From positions 14,810,185 to 14,874,184 of the forward strand of contig CALNVZ010003426.1 in NCBI GenBank assembly GCA_940671915.1: a stretch of DNA of 64,000 nucleotides, read 5' to 3'. Under the pieces are notes generated by a model. That model was not told the DNA's origin, searched no databases, and saw only the letters and a program-made list of their open reading frames with translations. The stretch comes from Paracentrotus lividus (lineage: Eukaryota; Echinodermata; Echinoidea; Camarodonta; Echinidae). Both the position numbers and the translations under genes were made by a program. Shown here one piece after another: positions 60,501-64,000 of this stretch; the stretch's first letter is position 1, and every line of letters starts with the position of its first letter.

Positions 60501-60531
60501 CTTGTAACTGTCTTAACACTGGCTTATAACT
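60413..60531 (-). CDS. First coding exon: signal peptide of the adhesion GPCR
   Basis: The ATG is at 60500-60498. It opens a short basic N-terminus (MERKN), then a hydrophobic stretch (VLHILVLEIVICLHVV) and a likely signal-peptidase region at HCQSG, 29 codons plus one base before a consensus GTAAGT donor at 60412. This is a textbook secretory signal. A pyrimidine-rich acceptor (TTTTCAG) sits just before 60531, so bases 60501-60531 are 5' UTR spliced to an upstream non-coding exon that I could not locate. The exon ends in phase 1, matching the phase 1 linker and SRCR exons that follow. Confidence 0.82.
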
Positions 60532-62239
60532 CTGAAAACAAGAAAGTAACATTTGACAGGACCTTTTTACACATTTGAAAATATGATCAAGATTAATGTT
60601 AACTCTTTTGGTAACGAATAGACTACAGCATTACAAGATGAGGAAGAGAAAGTCTGATATAAATAAAATTAAAAACCAAAATTAAAGAATTCGGTTAAAT
60701 TGTACATTTTCTTTATAATCATATTAGAATGAATTACAATTTTACCAAAAATGTACAAAGAAAGTATTGGGGGGGGGGGGTGTTATTAACTTACCTTTCT
60801 ATCTGAAAGCTAACTAAACGTCCCAGTAGAAAATAAATCAATCCACATCAAACATGTCAAAGGAGTCTTATCATGCCGAGGGAGTCGTCATGTGTGAAAT
60901 CAAGTCAGATAATATCAGTGCTAAATGATTGACACAAAACCTAACACCACCACCACTAAGCTTGATTACTCTGCTGTTTCCTTAGTGGATGTATTAACAG
61001 GCGGTGTGCCAAGAATATGAAGATATTTTTGTAATCAACTTCCCGAAGATAAAAGAGGTTGGATACAATAACAATAACTCAAACATGATACCGTATTACA
61101 TTTAAACAGGAAAAAAATCAAAGATTTTTATTATAAAAAGCGTATACATGTTTTGTTTTTGTTTTGTTTGTTTGTTTTTTTTTGTTTTTTTTTTTTTTGG
61201 GGGGGTGGATTTTTTGTGCATAAATTATAAAGAAAGAGAAAGAGAGAGAGGTGGGAGAGATTTAAAAAGGTCATCATCAAACACTTTAAATGTAATTTCT
61301 ATTTATTTCTTACAGTCCTCTCCGTTCCCTCTCCCCATCTTATCTTCTCTTTTCGAGATTTTATTCACTCTAAAACATTCCCATTATGTCCCTCGTCCCA
61401 ATGTGATACTGTTTTGATTTATTTTAATTTGTTCTAGCTCTCACAGAGAAATGGAACATTCGTGCAAAGTGGTTTTCTTTGAAAGTAAAAAAGCACAGTT
61501 TGCATGTTATAAAGTAAATATTTCGACAACAGGTGAAATGTAATTAGATGAAATAACAAAAGTTAAGAGCATCTGAAACTTGTGTTCAATGATGGTATAA
61601 AAACCTTCACTAACGCAACTCGGTTTCTTTTAACGATTATAATGGATAACCTATGATATGTAGGCCTCCTGAAAATGTGTTTGTTTACTCATTCATATAC
61701 ATGTGAAGGGTTACTTTTTACATTTTATGCATATTTTAAATGTCCTGCCAAAGAACTATATATTCCAAAATCTAAAATGCTAAAATTTTATCAAAATAAT
61801 ACAAAGAAAAATATGAAATATATAGTAGTTTCTTAATTATATATATGTTATGATGCATCATAATTCATATTGTCTTGCAAATACCAAAATATAGTACAAT
61901 TCGTGGTCCCCATTAAGAGTCTTATTTCCAAATGGTGCTAGATCAACCTTTGTACAGAGTTGTATGTGAAGAGAGAGACAAAATAATTACTTACATTTAT
62001 TTTTGTCAAGGGGATTCAACACCTGTCGGAATTAAGCTCTTTATTAACAAAATCATTCTCTCACAGCGTCTAATATACTGGAGCCTTCGCCTGATGTGTT
62101 TCCATGTTAAACCGAGGGGCAGTTCACCCTGGAATTAAATTGGTTTCAACATATGCAGAAAATAAAAGAAATATATGAATGAAGGTTTTAAGTAAAAAGA
62201 CCAAGAAATAAAGAAGTTACGAATGTTTAAATTTCTTAT
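60532..62239. other. 5' flank or 5' UTR intron
   Basis: An upstream non-coding exon and the promoter must lie to the right of 60532, but I cannot place them. G run at 60769-60780, T-rich stretch at 61148-61199. Confidence 0.35.
61283..61374. repeat. 92-bp direct repeat, copy 1
   Basis: ACTTTAAATGTAATTTCTAT to TTATTCACTCTAAA; identical to 62641-62732 except for one base seen (TCTCTTTT against TCTGTTTT). Confidence 0.9.
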
Positions 62240-62243
62240 TCTG

Positions 62244-62251
62244 TGACGTCA
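62244..62251. promoter_or_regulatory. CRE palindrome TGACGTCA (site 1)
   Basis: Perfect CREB/ATF site, 1.7 kb upstream of the first coding exon, but it belongs to a repeat terminus, so function is uncertain. Confidence 0.3.
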
Positions 62252-62468
62252 CGTGAGAGCTGGTCTCCAATGTGTTGTGCATGTAAATTCTATAAATTTT
62301 CTTTTTTTTTCAGAAGCATATAAATTACTTCACCTATGCTGTCGATATATAATCAAACTGTCTTCATATACATGTCTCTATGAAAAAAAAATCAATTTAA
62401 TTATCAAGAACCATGAAAACAAAATTATGCAATTTGCATGCACAGCACCTGAGAGAATTGCTCGAACG

Positions 62469-62476
62469 TGACGTCA
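62469..62476. promoter_or_regulatory. CRE palindrome TGACGTCA (site 2)
   Basis: Second perfect CRE, at the other end of the same inverted repeat; same caution. Confidence 0.3.
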
Positions 62477-62640
62477 CAAAATCAAAATTTTAAACATTAA
62501 TTATTTCATAATATTTTCGTCGATTTTCCTCAAACTTTCACTCATATTTTCTTTTATTTTTTTCTGCAGTAAAAAAATAATAAATTCCAGAGTGAACTTT
62601 TCCTTTGAATTATGCTTCCTCTGCAAAGTTATTTTCAAAT

Positions 62641-62732
62641 ACTTTAAATGTAATTTCTATTTATTTCTTACAGTCCTCTCCGTTCCCTCTCCCCATCTTA
62701 TCTTCTGTTTTCGAGATTTTATTCACTCTAAA
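62641..62732. repeat. 92-bp direct repeat, copy 2
   Basis: Pairs with 61283-61374, 1,358 bp away. Followed by three units like GGACAACTACCCCC (62751-62790). Confidence 0.9.
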
Positions 62733-62970
62733 GGTTACAGGACAACTACCCCCCGGACAATTACCCCCCGGACAACTACCCCCAATTATTTTCCCAATAT
62801 CAATACAATTAATATCATTGGAACAAAGCGAGGCGGTTTTGCAACATTTTTGGTCAAACAAATACAAACCAGTTCATTGGAATTTAGAGATTAGTAAATG
62901 TTGTATACATGTTGGGATTGAAAAATTGTGGCGCACTGCCCTGTCGTGTGATTGAGTGTGCTAAAGCAAG

Positions 62971-62973
62971 TTC

Positions 62974-63008
<35 letters not shown>

Positions 63009-63240
63009 GGGGGGGGTGTTTGCAATATCAAGCAGTTTTTTATCATTACATTAGTGTAAATGAATTGATCATTATGCATGGCCATTCTGGGTTTCTTCCT
63101 ATATTCACTGATTTTGTTAAATATACGTGTATGTCCTTTGTATGGTTTGTATAGTTTGTTTTTATGATAATCCAAAGTGCTGTTGTGGATATTATTTCAA
63201 TAAAATTGATTTGATTTCATTTGATTTGATTTTGGGGTTG
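62971..63240 (+). repeat. Possible retroelement tail with AATAAA
   Basis: A long T run (62971-63007) is followed by ordinary sequence ending AATAAAATTGATTTGATTTC and further TTGATT units (63199-63232). A poly(A) signal next to short tandem units is common at LINE 3' ends. No coding support. Confidence 0.25.
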
Positions 63241-63654
63241 TAATTTTCTTGCCAAACCACTTAAATAGAGACAGTTCCTAGTCAAATGGTTTTCATTAAT
63301 TCGTATTACCACAGATATATGAGATAACTTATGAAACATGTACAAGAAGATGGTAAAAATTGTGATGAACTGAATGCGTGTAATTTATTCTTTAGCTTTA
63401 GATGAATCTAACATTTTAATGTTATGAAAAAAAAATTATAAATTATAAAGAGTTTCATTCCGAAAGGGACTAAATCCACTTTTGAGGAAATTGAGTTATT
63501 GATATCAGGCCTTGTTCAGGTACATACTCGTCTTGACCAAAACTTTTCTTAATTGTTGATTTAAACTGTTAGAAAATGCATTTTTTTTCCCGTAAAGGTC
63601 TGACAAAATCGGGTAAACAACAGAAGTTATAAAAGCGGATTGAGTCCTATTATA

Positions 63655-63678
63655 AATATATTATATACATATATATAT

Positions 63679-63758
<80 letters not shown>
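63655..63758. repeat. (TA)n / (TG)n microsatellite
   Basis: TATATATATATATATATATA up to about 63720, then GTGTGTGTGTGTGTGTGTGT to 63758. Confidence 0.97.
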
Positions 63759-63761
<3 letters not shown>

Positions 63762-64000
63762 CAAGCCTTTAAATACATTATACTTCTTTAATAATAATCT
63801 TCCATTGCTCTTTGTTGATTATTTCCTTAAAACGTGACCCAAACGAGGAAGGAATCTATGGTAAAAAATTTATTGTTCGACTGACTGAGTATTTGTTCAG
63901 GAGCAGCAATAATGTTTTGGCAGACCGTTCACACAACAAAATATAGCCAATAAAAGAGGTTTTATGAGAACGATATTATCATCAAAATGCTATGAAAGTG

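Larger units (their letters stand above)
62240..62482. repeat. Inverted repeat carrying two CRE palindromes
   Basis: Ends CTGTGACGTCACG and its reverse; inner mirror GTTGTGCATGTAAATT against AATTTGCATGCACAGC. TGACGTCA at 62244-62251 and 62469-62476 is the full cAMP-response-element palindrome. Related copy, CREs lost, at 3925-4320. Confidence 0.65.

Noticed and set aside
62605-62955. 116-codon plus-strand frame
   Set aside because: Built from the 92-bp direct repeat and the GGACAACTACCCCC repeats.

Overview
The window is eukaryotic (metazoan) DNA: AT-rich, packed with interspersed repeats, and carrying small phase-matched exons with GT/AG borders. Frequent TAGGCCTA-type words, abundant fold-back repeats, a Ty3/gypsy element with deuterostome-type domain order and a multi-SRCR/HYR receptor suggest a marine deuterostome invertebrate, most likely an echinoderm. 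The species is an inference. There are two assembly gaps (686-785 and 12572-13440).

One host gene dominates, on the minus strand, running from a signal-peptide exon at 60413-60500 leftward past position 1090 and out of the window. I could place 26 coding exons. Read in order they give: signal peptide; short linker exons; four 6-Cys SRCR domains with linker exons between the first three; three HYR domains; one EGF; one Ig; an unassigned, possibly SEA-like segment; an HRM-like Cys/Trp segment; a GAIN domain; a GPS with an intact H-L-T cleavage site; then TM1, TM2, TM3 and the start of TM4. This is an adhesion-class GPCR with about 1,443 residues up to the end of the GPS. Exon phases agree at every junction except GPS to TM1, where an intermediate exon or a non-obvious acceptor is needed. 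TM4-TM7 and the C-terminus lie outside the window.

Exons 2-16 are all symmetric phase 1-1. The linker/SRCR part has grown by tandem duplication of a cassette, visible in both exons and flanking introns, including one decayed linker exon.

Almost everything else is intron or 5' flank filled with repeats. From left to right: a nested composite (2120-13665) containing a CRE-like repeat, a small TIR element, a tandem/inverted array and a decayed Gmr1-like Ty3/gypsy retrotransposon with integrase before reverse transcriptase; TA-flanked fold-backs (14420, 16895); three ~1.55 kb CAGGCCCGTAAC elements (18174, 44229, 50042); three copies of a long fold-back family (20992, 23387, 30475), one split by a SINE; a TTAA-flanked piggyBac-like MITE (34401); smaller fold-backs; and a 3.9 kb nested fold-back (55292-59198) in intron 1.

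No second host protein-coding gene could be supported. Repeat-family names are judged from termini and domain order only; no database search was possible.
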